A stretch of DNA of 64,000 bases, from positions 5,363,036 to 5,427,035 of the forward strand of contig NC_054703.1 in assembly GCF_016097555.1 (NCBI RefSeq). The letters are read 5' to 3'. Below are positions 23,310 to 48,435 of this stretch, piece by piece; positions within the stretch are counted from its first letter, which is position 1, and the number at the start of each line of letters is the position of its first letter. The notes beneath the pieces are model-generated. The model was not told the DNA's origin, did no database searches, and worked only from the letters and a program-made list of their open reading frames with translations. The translations under genes and the position numbers were made by a program. This stretch comes from Gigantopelta aegis (Eukaryota > Mollusca > Gastropoda > Neomphalida > Peltospiridae).

Positions 23310-23345
23310 CATTCATTCATTCATTCATTCATTCATTCATTCTTT
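23310..23345. repeat. (ATTC)n microsatellite, near the left end of unit B
   Basis: CATT repeats. From about 23345 on the sequence aligns with 48485 on, marking the duplication-unit boundary. Confidence 0.7.
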
Positions 23346-23532
23346 CTCTCTGCAGTCTCCATTTTACTCTCTCCCTATTTCTGTTTGTCTCTCTGTCCGT
23401 CTGTTTCTATCGATCTCACACTCTGTCGCTTTCGCTGACTTTCTCCATCTGTCGATCTCTTATGTTTGTGTCCGTCTCTTTCAAATAGCCGAAGATCGTT
23501 CTCTCTATATATAGAGAAAGAGAAAGCGAAAG

Positions 23533-23534
23533 AC

Positions 23535-23567
<33 letters not shown>

Positions 23568-23576
23568 GGGAAGGGT

Positions 23577-23660
<84 letters not shown>
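23533..23660. repeat. (TA)n and (GA)n microsatellites
   Basis: TA run then GA run. In unit D the equivalent place is where the Tc1-like element inserted. Confidence 0.95.
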
Positions 23661-23663
<3 letters not shown>

Positions 23664-24345
23664 TATATGTATTGAGAACTCGTTAAACACGTATTCTATC
23701 CTTTCTTTCATCAAATTAACTATCGTCTTGAGCAGTGTATTCCACAGCTACAAAACTCCATCGACTGTCGTACTGTGGTGTCTGCTTTTTGGTTATAAAC
23801 AATTCTATTGTTTTAGTTGTCGTGTGCTAAGCTTTGGTTCGATGAGAAGAACAGGAATAATTCCTGAATGTTGTGAAAGCGTGTCCACGATATGTCATAG
23901 CTTAAACACTGTCATTAAATACACATATGCAAGTCCGTACGAACGACATCTGGAGTGTGTGGGTGGGTGGGGGACACTTTCTAGTGGAGGGGCACGGTCT
24001 CTAACGGGGGCACAAGCCAGATTTTTATATTTATAATAATATAAGATTAGAAAACAAAAACGTACATTTTCGTCCTGAAATGAGGGGGACTCACATCACT
24101 CCAGCCCACCTCCCCCCATCCAGTTCCTATGGGTCTGAGACAAACAAATGGTCCTGCAATTGTTATTTTTATTCATTTGTTTAACCTATATAATACCGTT
24201 GACACAGTCCCCACTGAAGGAAGCAAAAGGTACGATGTTGTTATTGTTGTCCTTGTTGTTTTTTTGTTCGTCTTTCTTTACATAAAAAAGGTTTAGAGAC
24301 TGTGCCTCTACCCCAGATACGGTGATAGATAGAAAGTGATTACAC
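23661..24345. other. Sequence 3' of gene B, conserved in unit D
   Basis: Matches 50250-51290 with the TTAA MITE (50506-50836) as the main difference. No coding content seen. Confidence 0.6.
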
Positions 24346-24349
24346 AAAC

Positions 24350-36179
<11,830 letters not shown>

Positions 36180-36344
36180 CTGGAAATTAAACAATGACAC
36201 TCAATGCATGAGTGGATTTTATTTAAATGTAATCAACGGGTAGAAGATGCGATCACATCCCCCCACCCTACCCCTGGTATAAAAATAATAATAATGGTAC
36301 CCGCTGTCAAAATAACTATTTGTTAGACACCAAGTGCAAATTCG

Positions 36345-36668
36345 CCTTGGCGGCCCATTCACTGATTGAGATTGTTTTCCCTCCCAGCCAATGACTCACG
36401 TCTGGTATATCAAAGGATGTGGTATGTGCTGTCTGTGGAAAAGGTGTGTATAAAAGATCCCTTGCTGCTAATAAATAATGTACATGCAGATGGTTTCCTC
36501 TAAGACACCAAAGTTAAAAGTTAGAGTTTGTTTTGTTTAACGACAACACTAGAGCACATTGATTTATTGATCATCGGCTATTGGATGTTAAACATATGGT
36601 AATTTGTTACTAGTAGTCTTACAGGAAACCTGCTAAATTATTTTGATTAACAGCAAGGGATTATTCGC

Positions 36669-36707
<39 letters not shown>

Positions 36708-36895
36708 ACCCCCACATCACCACAAAGAGGACAGTACATACCGCGACATTTGGTATACCAGTCGTGGTGCACTGCTTGTGACGGGAAACTTTAAGATTGC
36801 ACGTGCGAATTATCAGATATTTGATAACCAATAGCCGATGATTAACTGATCAATATGTTTTGGTGGTGGCATGAAACAAAACGAACTTTAACTTT
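36345..36895. mobile_element. Nested, opposed SINE pieces (copy of 6060-6582)
   Basis: Forward 36345-36500, reverse 36527-36792 with a 45-base C run at 36670, forward tail 36800-36895. Confidence 0.8.
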
Positions 36896-37184
36896 CCAAT
36901 TGCAATTAGCGATAGTTCAAAACGTGTTTTGTTGTCATTATAAACATTTAAAAACAAATTTCCTCCCATTTCCCCTCCCTCTCCCCATACTAGACCAGCC
37001 CCAAGAGTCATGAGTCAAGTCGAAATTCCTTTAAATCTCGCACATGCTTGTATAGTTTGATCTACCTTTTCATTGTTCACCGAAGCTGGTTTTCTCTGAC
37101 GTGTTCTTAAGTTACAGAGATAGCAAACAAACTTCACAATTAAACAGATATTAAAATATATGGTTAAACATCGTGTACAAATAC

Positions 37185-37470
37185 GTTTTGGTTACATTTA
37201 TATTCCTTCAATGCACGACAGTAACATGAGATGTTTTTGTAATGCCGATGGCGACAGGATAAAAAAACAACAACAAAAACAACGATCTCGAAACAGACAT
37301 GGTGGTATAATGTTTAGACCCTCGGACGTTAGCCTGATAGTTCTGGGTTCGCATCTCGATACCGGCCCCTAACCTTACTGAGTCGTAACGGCTTAATGGG
37401 GGAGATGCGAACCCAGAACGTACCAGTCTTGCATCCGATGGTTTAACCACGACACCACCGAGGCCGGTCT
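37185..37470 (-). mobile_element. SINE with type II head, reverse (copy of 6880-7157)
   Basis: Ends with ACGACACCACCGAGGCCGGT, the reversed head. Confidence 0.7.
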
Positions 37471-37574
37471 AAAAACTCTGAGAACTTTAAGTTCCAATCA
37501 GAAGCTCCAAGAATATATTTCTCGTCTAAAGCAGTGATGGGTCGTGTAAACTGTTCTCTATATGTAATATGAAG

Positions 37575-37745
37575 TAGATTTCATATAAAGTGATATAAAG
37601 TAGATTTAATGAAATAAAGTCAAATAGATTTAATGATATACAGTTAAATAGATGTTATGATATACAGTTAAGTAGATTTAATGATATACTGTTAAGTAGA
37701 TTTAATTAACTAAAGTCAAGTAGATTTAATTACATAAAGTGAAGC
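37575..37745. repeat. 24-bp minisatellite, contracted copy
   Basis: About six or seven units of the array seen at 7259-7735. Confidence 0.85.
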
Positions 37746-38339
37746 AGTCGGTAATACAACTTTAATTCTAATACAGCAAAACGAATGATTGCTAGACATT
37801 TGGAACGAAATTTTTACTATTTCCATGGCACTTTTTTCTTTTATTAAAGACAATAAATTGATTGAAATAAAAGTAGATATACTTGATATGCTTGCTTTAA
37901 TAAATGAAAGGCAAAATATTTAACAGGGATATTTTATCAATTAATAATAAGCGACTTGTTTTTACAACTTATCAGCATAATACAATATACAAAACAATAA
38001 TAAATATATACAGGATATGTACAGGATTATGATGGATTATTAGTAACAAATAATAAAAGAAATAAATTAAGGTTTTATTGACTTATATTATTTAATACAT
38101 ACAAGTCATTATTAAATATCTATACTGAGAGATACACGTATTATTGGTTTAATATACATGCACACGAATAGAACTATACGGAATAAATGTTAACCAATTT
38201 GCTCCAACAGCTGATGTCTAATGGCATTTGCTCTATATCAATATTTGCCGATATTATTAATTGTTTCAGTATTGTCAGATGCTAATAGCTGGGTAATTTT
38301 GAAAACGCTTGGACGTCTATGGTATAATTTAAAAATAAA

Positions 38340-38590
38340 TTTCATTCATAAATCATTATGGCGTGAGCAATAGAGGACACATGATACTCATCTTCTATTA
38401 GATACGGTGCTAGACTATTGTGGCATGCTAAAACAAGTTTGGGAAAATACTTGTAAATCATTATGACGTGAGCAGAGGACAAATTTAATGATACTCATCT
38501 TCTATTTGATACGGTGCTAGACTATTGTGGCATGCTAAACAAGCTTGGGAAAATACTTGTAAATCATTATGACGTGAGCAGTAGGAATAG
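38340..38590. repeat. Partial tandem duplication, about 115 bp
   Basis: ATCATTATGACGTGAGCAG with CATGCTAAACAAG and TTGGGAAAATACTTGTAAAT is repeated (38345-38460 and 38455-38580); unit A has one copy (11360-11460). Confidence 0.8.
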
Positions 38591-38869
38591 TATGTAAGAA
38601 GATCTTAGTAATTAACTTCCCTGGCCTACTTTAGATGAGAAGGGGTAGCGCACAGAAGGAGTTATGTTGTCTATTCATTGGCATAAATATATAGTATGGT
38701 AATATATTATATGACACCTTGCTTTTTGGCTTAATCTCTGTCCAAGTGCGAGGAGGGTTTTTTGAGCACGAGATCGTCCGCGGGCCCTCCCCCATCTGGC
38801 ATCAGACTCCTGTTGTCGTCTATCTCTCGTACTGACCGACGCACTCCGAATGGGGCACCCGGCTCCAGA

Positions 38870-41800
38870 GGGGAACGGCTCCGATTCTTTCTACTGTCTC
38901 TCTGGATCTCTCTGGGGTCATCTCCTCTCTCTCTCTCTCCTCTTTCTTCGCTACTATCTCTGCTCTCAGTCTCTCTCTCTTTCTCTTTCCTCTCTTTTCT
39001 CTCCTTTTCTACTCTCCCCTCCCTCTTTTCTTTCTCTGTTCCGTCTTTGCTTTTTTCTGCTCTTCTCTCCCTCTCCTCCGTTCTCTCTCCTCCTCTCTCG
39101 TTCTCCTCTCCAACTCTCCCTCTTTTTCTCCTTCCCCCATTTTTTCCCTTCTCCCTCTTCCCCCTTTCTTCCTCACTCCCTTTCCCTCCTTCTCCTTTCT
39201 CTCTTTCCCCCCCCCCCCTTTTTTTCCTTCCCTCTTCTTTCCTTCCTTCCCCTCCTCTCTTCTCCTCCTCTCCCCCTTCTTCTCCTCTCTCCTCCCTCTT
39301 CTTGTCCCTTTCCCTCCGTTCCCTTCTTCTTTTCCCTCCCTCTTTTTCTCCTTGTCCCTACGTTTTTTCCCCTTCTTCCTCTCCGTCTTTGCTTCAGCTC
39401 TCCCTTTTCTCTCTTCCTGTCGTCTTTCTCCCCCCCCTCCCTTGCTCTTCCTCCCCTTCTTTTCTTTTTTCTCCTTTTTTCCTCCCCCACTCCTTTTCTC
39501 CGTCTTCCCTTTTCTTTCTTTTTTCCTCCCTGCCCCGCCCTCTTCTCTTTTCCCTCTCCCTTTCTTTTTTCCCTGCTTTAGTGCCTCTTTCCCTTTCTCT
39601 TCTTTTCCTTTTTCTCTGTCCCCCCTCCTCCTACCTTCCCTCTCCTTTTTCTTTCCGCTTGCCTCCTCTCCTCCGCCCCTCTTCTCTCCTTTTCTTTCCT
39701 GCCCCTCGCCCCCCCTTTTTTCCATCTCCCTTTCTCTCCCTCTCTTTCCTGTCTTTTCTTTCACCCCTTTTCCCTCTCCGGTTCTTCTCTTCCCCGCCCC
39801 CTCCTCCTCTTTCCTCTTCCCTTTCCCTGCATCTCCCTTTTCTTTTTTTTCTCTCCTTGTCCTCTTTCTTCCTCTCATGTTTCAAGTCTTTCCCCTTTTT
39901 ACGATCTTATTGTCTCTGCTCCTCCTTTTCTTTTCTTTTTTCTCTTCCACTCATCTTTCTTTTCTCCTCTCTTTCTCTCCCCTTCCCCTCTCTTCCCCTT
40001 CTTCTCCCTTCCCATTGGAGCCTCTCTCTTTTCGCTTGTCTCTTTTTTTGTTCTCATCTTTCTCCTTCTCTTCTCTCTTCTCCTTTCCTCTCTCTGTCTC
40101 TCTTCCCTTTCCGCCCTTTTTCCCTTGATCTATCCCTTTTATCCCCTTTCTTTCTCTTTCTTGACCCTTTCTTCCTTCCTTTCGTATTTTCCTTTTCCTC
40201 TCCCTCTGTCTCTTTCTTACTCCCTCATCCCTCTTTCTGCTCCCTCTCTTTTTCCTTTTTTCTTTCCTTCCCCTCACACTCCCCCCCTTGCCTTCTCTCC
40301 TTTCTTTCCCTTCCACCCTAATCCTTCCCTTCCCCTTTTTTCTTTCCCTTCGCTTCCCTCCCCTCTCTCCCTCTTTTTCTTTTTTTCTCCCCTTTCCTTT
40401 TCCCTTTCCCTCTTTTTTCTTTCCTCTCTGCTTGCTCCCCTCGTTCTCTTCACACTCACATTTCTTCCCCCTTTTAGAGTTCCCTCTCTTTTTTCATCTC
40501 CCTATCCTTCCCTTCCTTTTCTTCCCTTCCTCTTTTTTCTCCTTCTTCCTCCCTTTCTTTTCCTTCTTTCTTTCTCCTTCTCTCCCCTTCTCTTCTTCTC
40601 TTTCTCTTTTCTTTTTTTCCCCCTTGCTTTTTTTTTATTCTTTCTCCTTCTTTCATTCCGCCCCTTTCCCTTTTCTTTCCCTCCTCCTCTCTCTTTCTTC
40701 TCTTTCTTTTTCCTTCCCCTTTCCCTCTCTCTTCTTTCTCTCCCCTCTTTTTTTCTTTCCTTCCTCTTTCTCCCTCTTCCTTCTCTCTTCCCCTCTTTCT
40801 CTTCTATCGCCTTCCTTTTCTTTCCCTCTCCTTCTCCCCTCTTTCCCTCCTTCTTTCTCTCTCTCTTCTCTCCCCTTTCTTTCCCCCTTTCTTTCTCCTT
40901 CTTTCCTTTTTCTCTCCCCCCCCTTCTTCCTTCTCTTTCCCTCTTCTCTCTTCTTTTCTTTCCCTCCCTCTTTTTTCTCCTTTCCTTCTCTTTTTTCCCC
41001 CTTTCCCCTTCCCCCCCTTCTTTTCCTCTCTCCCTTCTTTCCCCCTTCCTCCTTCCTTCTCTCTCCCCCTCCCTCCCTTTTCCCCTTTCTCCCCTCCCTT
41101 CTTCCCCCTTTCTCCTTCCCCTCTCTCTTTCCTTCTTCCATCCCTTCTCCTTCTTTTTCCTCTTTTCCCCCTCCTTCCCCCCTTTCTCCTGTCTTTTCTC
41201 CCTCCCCCTATTTCTCCCCGCCCCTTCCCCTCTTCTTTCCCCTCCCCCTTCTCTCTTTCTTCTCCTTCTCTTTCTCTCCCCTTTTTCCTCCTCCCTCTTC
41301 CTTTCTTTTTCTTCTTTCCCCTCCTGTTCTTCCCTCTTTCCCCCTTTCTTTTTTCCCCCCCTTTTCTTTCTTTCCCTCTCCTTTCCCCCCTCCCCTCCCT
41401 CTCCTTCTTTCCCTTTTCTCTCCTTCCCCCTTCCTCCGATTCCCCCTCTCCCCTTCTCTCTTTTTCTTTTTCTCTCCCTTCTCCCTTTTCTTCCCTTCTT
41501 TTCCCCTCTACTCCTTTCTTCCCTCTCTTTTTTTTTCTCTTGACGCTTTTCCTTTCCCCTTCTTTTTTCTTTCTCCCTTTTTCCCCTTTTCCTCCTTTTC
41601 TTTTCCCTTCCTCCCCCTTTTTTTCTCCCTTTCCTTATCCTTTCGCTTTCTCCCTTTCCCCTTTCTCTTTTCTCTCTCTTTCTTGTTTTCCTCTCTCTCC
41701 CTTTTCCCCCTCCTTGTTTCCCCCCTTCCCCCCTTTTTCCTCCCTTCCCCTTCTCCCTCCCTCTCTTTTTTTTTCCTCCTCTTCTTTCTTCCTTTTCCCT

Positions 41801-42130
41801 CCCTGCCCTCTTTCTCTCTCTCTCCTCTTTCCTTCCCCCCTCCCTCCCTTCCCTCCTTCTCTTCCCCTTTCTCTCTCTCTCCCTTTCTCCTTTCTCTTCC
41901 TTTCTTCCTTGCTCTTCTCTTCCCCCCTTCTTTTTCCTTCTCTTTTCTCTTCTTGCGCCTCTTCCTTCTCTTTTCCTTTCCTTTTTTCCCCCCTTTCTTC
42001 CTTCTCTATTCCCTCCCCCCTCTTCCTTTCCCTTCTCCCCTTCTCCCCTTCCCCCCCCTCCTTCTTTTTTCCTGCCTTCCCTCCTTTTCTGACCCTTCCC
42101 CCTAGTCCCTCCCCTCTTCTTATTTTTCAC
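38870..42130. repeat. 3.3-kb irregular CT-rich tract
   Basis: Almost pure pyrimidine on the plus strand with no consistent period. It occupies the place of the (TC)n microsatellite at 11573-11850 in unit A. Its long open frames (to 605 codons of S/L/P/F) are composition artefacts. Confidence 0.85.
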
Positions 42131-43729
42131 TGTTTATAAGTGACAGCAGAATTGAGAGGCAACGTACGGTTGTGTGTCGCAGCGAGCTGACCTCGGGGCG
42201 TTTGCCCCGGGTGGCGTTTTTTCTGAATGAGGCCGCGCCCTAAATGTCGGAATCCAGTATGTAGCTCAAGATGTCTTGACCGAACAGTACGTGACAGTCC
42301 CGGGGTAGCAGTACGGCGCCAGCCGCCATTGTCGTGGCACGCGGACACCTGTACTACAATACGATACATCGCTTCCCTACGCTGATTCTGGCCAGTTGCA
42401 CTGTCTCTCGGGGGACACGGGACCTCGATCCAGCTAACCTTGAAACCGATGTACCGAGGCGGATCTAGTGAAGAGTCCGAGCAATCACCGACCCCCCCCC
42501 CCACTAAATTTTGCTAGATCCGAGTTATAATTGTTATTCGAATATATAGATTTTCATTCTTTTACTTGAGGAACCCGTGTCAAACCTAGGGACCAAAGTC
42601 TCCCCTGTGGTCATTGCTCTTCCAAGTCACTGCCCCCCCACACCCCCCCTCCCCACCAAGACCGCGAGCCAACAAATATCTTCCATTGAAGTATCTAATC
42701 TTCATTTGCAAACTTATTAGTCGTTTGAATTTCATCGGGTAAACGCACCATAGAGATTAAATGTTTGCTAGTTATCAGTTAGTCATGCCAACCCCTAAAT
42801 TGTGTTATTTGATTCAGGAAAATTTCCAGACCCACTCTGAGTATCAGGGGGGCAGAAATTAATGAAGGGGGTACGTATGTTGGCCCATGAGGGCTAATTA
42901 ATTAACCTAAATCCCCCCAGGATGGACGGAGCAAACGCGCCGAAATGTAACAATGTTCTAAGGGACATGTGCCCACCATTTGGGTATTATACAGTGGTAA
43001 ATCAGTATGTGGAGCTAAGACTTGTCATCGAACTGGGTTTTTTTAACCACCGCGGCAGTTGTATGTATAATGGCAATCCAGTTCGGGATTGCACAGAGGT
43101 TGAGTAAGATCAATCTGGAGCCACTATTTCCTCGGTCCCCTTTCGTGACCGGTTGTACCGTCGTGGTGTACGGTGATCCTCTGTGACTCTAGCGGATGCA
43201 GTATGCGACACACTAACAAGTAAAACCGTTCCCCGAAACAGTGGTAACAAACAAGGTGGTCAAGCCATACCTGATGGCCTCTCCCTCCTAGTCATAGCTC
43301 GCCACCTACAATATATATGCAATTGTGCTACAATATTATCAGATGTTACATGCAATCGGATTCCTAATGTTGCTAGATCTGTATGCATTAGGACAATTCA
43401 GATAGACTGAAAGAAAGTGTTCATGCTTACGGCTCCATTTGTGGCAATACCAGTTTTCGTATTTGTATTAAGTTTTTAATATTGGACATGTCCGACATGT
43501 GATAGCAGTAGATTACGGTTTCGTTAACAAATCATTGTCATTGACGGTTCAATGGATAGCTGAACATTGTTAAGAAGCATTTACTATTCATGAAATGTTC
43601 CGAACGACGATAGATGTAACAGACTTATCCCACGTAGCATAATTGTGCCTTTATACGATCAAGGGAATAAGCAGATGACAGTCTTAGAAGACGTTGATTT
43701 TTTTTTTTTTTGCCTGTATGTCCCCCTTT

Positions 43730-44040
43730 AAGTGTGTTTTTGTTTATGTCCGACTCCCACTAGAGCCACATTTGAGTATCAAAGTCATCAGACGATGGAT
43801 GGAGAGGGTGATGTGATTTACATTTGGCGTAATTTTGCAAGATACGTCTCTAAGAGACGAGGAAACCCGCTAACGGTATATTAGTAGAAAGGGACCGGTT
43901 ATACATGCACCAGTCCACAGACAGGATAGCACACACCACGGCATTGACTGATACCAGTCGTGATCACTGTGCTGGAGAGAAATCCAGGTAATGGGGCCCA
44001 CAGACGGGGCATCGATCCCAGACCGACTAGTAGCAATCAA
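43730..44040 (-). mobile_element. SINE, type III, reverse, noisy copy of 18672-18976
   Basis: AACCCGCTAAC, ACACACCACGGCATTGACTG and CATCGATCCCAGACCGAC remain visible through the indels. Confidence 0.6.
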
Positions 44041-45119
44041 CCGCTGTGAGGTAAGTTCATCCTTCTATGAATAATTATGGCTAAATTACTACATTGTTTA
44101 AACATACAAGAAATCGTTGCGCTGGCCCATTTTATATATGGCTATTTGATGATTATAAAATGTAGTGTTGTTGTCTGGTTGTTGTGTTGTTGTTTTGTTG
44201 TTGATGTGTTTTTGGAGGAGGTTGTGTGTGTATTTTGTTTGTATGCCTGGTGTGCCAACCGTTCCCCAGAGGGAGTGTGTGAGGGTATTTTGGTGTTATG
44301 ATGTTTTTTTGTAATTTTTTATTTTTTTTGTATTTTTTTTTGGGGGGACCACACTGGGTTGGAGGTTGCTGGTTAACAATCATGGATAGTGTCAAAGCAT
44401 TAACTTCCATGGGAAACTTCACGGCCCAGTGGGTTTTACTTCGCCAGCCTCAGTGTGCTGGTAGTAGTATGTACAGGCGTCCGTCAAGGCACTGCTAACA
44501 CACCTGTCGTGTTTATTACTTGGACTCCGTCTGTTGGGATCGGTTGCATTTCCCAGAAAAGGATATCTTTCTTCTAATGAACAATAGTGGTCCATGAAGA
44601 GGACGGCGGGTTTCATCTCTACAATGGCGCCGTGAATCTTAACCCATGTGTGGGAGCGCACCCATATAGTACCGTAACCTACAAATGTGTGGGAAGGCGT
44701 CGTTTACATGACCAATTTCCTTCACTGTGTACTTACTCACACCAAATTATATTAAAGGCTACAGTAGGACTGGTTAGAGTAATGCGTGCTAGTGTCTAGT
44801 GTCACATTAATTAAAAGTTTGATCAACACATGACTTAAAAATTTTTGTATGTAGGCCTAAAATTAGTAGCCCAGGCCAAAGTTCTGCCACGCTGAGTGGG
44901 TTTTTCGTTACATTTAGAAATCTGACCTTGTTACGTAAACCATGGAATGTAGTTGTGTTCTCATTATTCGCTTAAATCGTTATGTCTAAGAATCCGACTC
45001 AGAGGTCACATCCAAAGAATTGGCAATACATTGTCAATTTCCGAGAATGAACCGGAGTCTAAAGTATGCGTCAAAAAGTTACCTTTAAGGAGCCATTAAC
45101 GCGAACATTGTCATGTTAT

Positions 45120-45830
45120 GAAGACTATGCTACGGGAGAGGCGGATCCATGAAGCCCAGTGGTTTAAAGCGTTCGCTGATGCGCGGGTCGGTCTGGAGTG
45201 GATCCGCGTCGGGGGTCCCATTGGGCTATTTCTCTTCGCGGTTCGAAGGAATCGGGGGGCAAACGAACGGAGGAGTGGTACATCAACAGGCCGTGGGCGA
45301 GTGGTAGTGCGATCTATGGGATGGTGACATTATGTAAAAATGCTTTGCTACTAATGAAAACAAAGTAGGGGGTCCTCTCTAAGACGATAGGTGTGACATA
45401 ATAACAAATGTTTGACATCCCATAGACGAAGAAGATTAATAATCAATGGTGCTCTGAAGTGGTGGTCATTAAAGTAAAGAACAAGATTAAGGACTGACGG
45501 AACTTTGCCCAAGTAAATTAGCACATCTGAAGTAGCCCTACGGCGCGCTACCGGACCATGGTAGGGGACAGAGTTGGGCTCAGGCATAAATCGTCACAGA
45601 GATAAGAGGAGAGGGAAATCGCGCGGCCGCCACGCAAATAGGCTATTGTCTTTCCGATTAGCAGCACAGGGATCTTTTATATGTAGCCATTACTACAGGA
45701 CAGGATAGTCATATCAGGGCGCTTTGTTAATCAGTCAGTAGATTGACAGAACGAGAATAAAGAATAGTGAATGTCCACCGATGGGACTTACGAGGCGAGC
45801 GCTTTACCACTTGGCTCCGTATGACTTAGA
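45120..45830. mobile_element. Noisy copies of the SINE pair at 47240-47870
   Basis: GTCGGTCTGGAGTGGATCCG forward and GAGCGCTTTACCACTTGGCT reverse, with many indels. Confidence 0.6.
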
Positions 45831-46121
45831 CGGGTGTTTATTTCGGTTGTGTTCAACTATGTAGAGTTTTTGGCATGGTCCGTGACCAAGGACTGTTACA
45901 TGTGATTACCTAAAATAACATCACAACGACATTTTTACTGTATTTTCACAAAAATTATTCTGAAAGGAGATGTATTGAAAACTCGCATGTACAAATTTAA
46001 TGGGTGGCGTGAGTAACACCAATAAGTCAACTAATGTGTTACCAGAGCGGCATGTACGCTTTAATTTTTCGAACTGGCTGACTGTTAAACAGACAAGTGC
46101 TGCTCATTCGACACATCCTGG

Positions 46122-46275
46122 AAGTTTACATGCACCATCCCACAGACAGGATAGCACACACCACGGCAATTGACATACCAGTCGTGATGCACTGGCTGGA
46201 ATGAGAAATAGTTCAATGGGCCCACAGACGGGGATCGATCCCAGACCGACCGCGCATCAAACCACTTAGCTACGT
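46122..46275 (-). mobile_element. SINE, type III head and core, reverse
   Basis: TGCACCATCCCACAGACAGG through GATCGATCCCAGACCGACCG; matches 18820-18970. Confidence 0.8.
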
Positions 46276-46319
46276 GTCATCCTTCTATGAATATTATGGC
46301 TAAAACTTACATTAGTTTT

Positions 46320-46570
46320 CTACAAGAAATAGTTGCTTCTTTTTTTTATATATTTTATTTATGATTATTATTTTATTTGTTGTTGTTGTTGTTGTTGTTG
46401 TTTGTTTTGTTTGTTGATTTGTTTTTGGAGGAGGTTGTGTGTGTGTTTTTTGTTTGTTATTTTTTTGTGGAGGTTGTGGGAAGGGGTTTGTGAGGGTTTT
46501 TATATGTTTTTTTTGTATTTTTTTTTTTTTTTGTATTTTTTTTTGGGGGGAGGGGGGGTTGGGTTTCTTT
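46320..46570. repeat. T/G-rich low-complexity tract
   Basis: Copy of the tract at 19020-19260, with (TTG)n. Confidence 0.9.
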
Positions 46571-46605
46571 TTAACATGTAGTAGTACTATGGACTTCACG
46601 ACAGT

Positions 46606-46862
46606 GGTGGGACGCAGCTCAGTCGGTAGAGTGCCAGGCAGTCACGTCAAGGCACTGTAACAAAGGTCGTGGTATGTACTATCCTGTCTGTGGGATGGTG
46701 CATATAAATGATATCTTTCTTCTAATCGAAAATAGTAGTCCATGAAGTGACGACGGCGGGTTTCCTCTCTCAATATCCGTGTGATCCTTACCCATGTGTG
46801 GGACGCCATATAACCGTAAATAAAATGTGTGGAGTGCGTCGTTAAATAAAACATTTCCTTCC
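46606..46862 (+). mobile_element. SINE with a different tRNA-like head and a type I tail
   Basis: Head GGGACGCAGCTCAGTCGGTA then GAGTGCCAGGC; core and tail ACCGTAAATAAAATGTGTGG. Confidence 0.75.
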
Positions 46863-47239
46863 TGTGTACTATACTCAACAAATTAATTAAGGGACAGTAG
46901 ACTTTAGGTAATTCTTGCTAGTGTCACATTAATTTAACAAGTTTTGATCACACATGACATCTAAACATTTTTTTCTGTAGGCCTAAAATATAGCCCATGC
47001 CATATTTCTGACACACTCAGTGGGTTTTTTCGTACATTTATGAAATCTGCCGTTGGTTCGTAACCATACTTGTTATTGTGTTCTCTATTATTCGCTTAAA
47101 TCGTTATGTCTAAGAATCCAGCAAGGTCAAATCAACCAATTGGCTCCATTGTCAATTTCCATGAACCGGTTCTAAATTATGCGTCAAAAGTTACCTTTAA
47201 GAAATTACGCAACATTTTCTATTTGACTTTAATGCTACG

Positions 47240-47570
47240 GAGAGGCGGAGCATAGCCCAGTGGTAAAGCGTTCGCTTGATGCGCGGTCGGTCTGGAGTGG
47301 ATCCGCGTCGGTGGTCCCATTGGGCTATTTCTCTTCTCGGTTCAACGAGTGCACCACGACTGGTACATCAAAGGCCGTGGTATGTGCTATCTATGGGATG
47401 GTGCATATAAAAATCCTTTGCTACTAATGAAAACAAATGTAGCGGGTTTCCTCTCTAAGACTATATGTCAAATTACCAAATGTTTGACATCCAATAGCCG
47501 AAGATTAATAATTCAATGTGCTCTAGTGGTGTCATTAAAGAAAACAAACTTTAATGCTACGGAACATTTG
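47240..47570 (+). mobile_element. Full-length SINE, type III
   Basis: Head CATAGCCCAGTGGTAAAGCG; core; tail GACATCCAATAGCCGAAGAT and CTCTAGTGGTGTCATTAAAG. Confidence 0.85.
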
Positions 47571-47589
47571 CAAATTCAATAGCACATAT

Positions 47590-47870
47590 AGTAGCCCTCG
47601 CTCGCTACCGACCCTGGTAGGGCAGCTTGTGCTCCAGTGCATAAATCCACAGAGATAATGAGAGAGGAAATCCGCGGCCGCCACGCAATAGGCTATTGTC
47701 TTCCGATTAGCAGCAAGGGATCTTTTATATGTAGCATACTACAGACAGGATAGTACATATCACGGGCCTTTGTTACATCAGTTGCAGTTAATTGACAGGA
47801 ACGAGAAATAGTCTAATGAGTCCACCGATGGGACTTACGAGCGAGCGCTTTACCACTTGGCTACGTCTGA
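47590..47870 (-). mobile_element. SINE, reverse (copy of 20805-21108)
   Basis: AGCAAGGGATCTTTTATATG to GAGCGCTTTACCACTTGGCT. Confidence 0.8.
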
Positions 47871-47879
47871 CTTAAGGGT

Positions 47880-48396
47880 GTTTATTTCATGTTTGTGTTC
47901 AACCTATGTAGAGTTTTTGGCATGGTAGTTACCAAGCGACTGTACATGTATTACCTAAAAATAACACTCACAACATTTTCCTGTTTTTCACAAAATATAT
48001 TCTGAAATAGAGAGTGTATTGAACTGCATGTACAAATTTAATGGTGGCGTGTAACCACCAATAGTCACTATGTTTTAAGACGGCTGTACGCCTTTAATTT
48101 TTCGAACTGGCTGACTGTAAAACAGACAAGTGATGCATCATCGACACATCCTGGACACTACGCGTTGTTGTATTGACCAGGATAAACGAGCTCGTTCTAC
48201 ACGGGCTTGTACCGAGTTGGATCACATCTAGAATGTAAATGAGCCGTATCATAACAATATGGTTATTCATTACTCAACAAAAATATTTGTTTAGTTTTTG
48301 TGTGATATAAAGATCAATATTATTCACATGTAGTTTGTGCAGAGCAGTAAATAGAGGGGTGGGGGAGAAGGTAGCCTGTTTGGTGGTATCGGTATT

Positions 48397-48435
<39 letters not shown>

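Larger units (their letters stand above)
42140..46120. other. Indel-rich duplicate sequence, probable unpolished assembly
   Basis: Colinear with 12058-12255, 13382-13625, 14738-14975 and 18410-19030, then with 46122-48155, but with an indel every few bases. It ends where the clean copy begins (join at about 46118). Confidence 0.75.

Noticed and set aside
38762-42139. Very long open frames on both strands (up to 605 codons)
   Set aside because: They are S/L/P/F or R/E/K/G low-complexity readings of a pyrimidine tract, overlap in several frames, and lie in sequence that looks unpolished.
44153-45587. Several open frames of 66-90 codons
   Set aside because: They are chance readings of SINE and low-complexity sequence in the noisy duplicate; the clean copies at 46.1-47.9 kb do not keep them.
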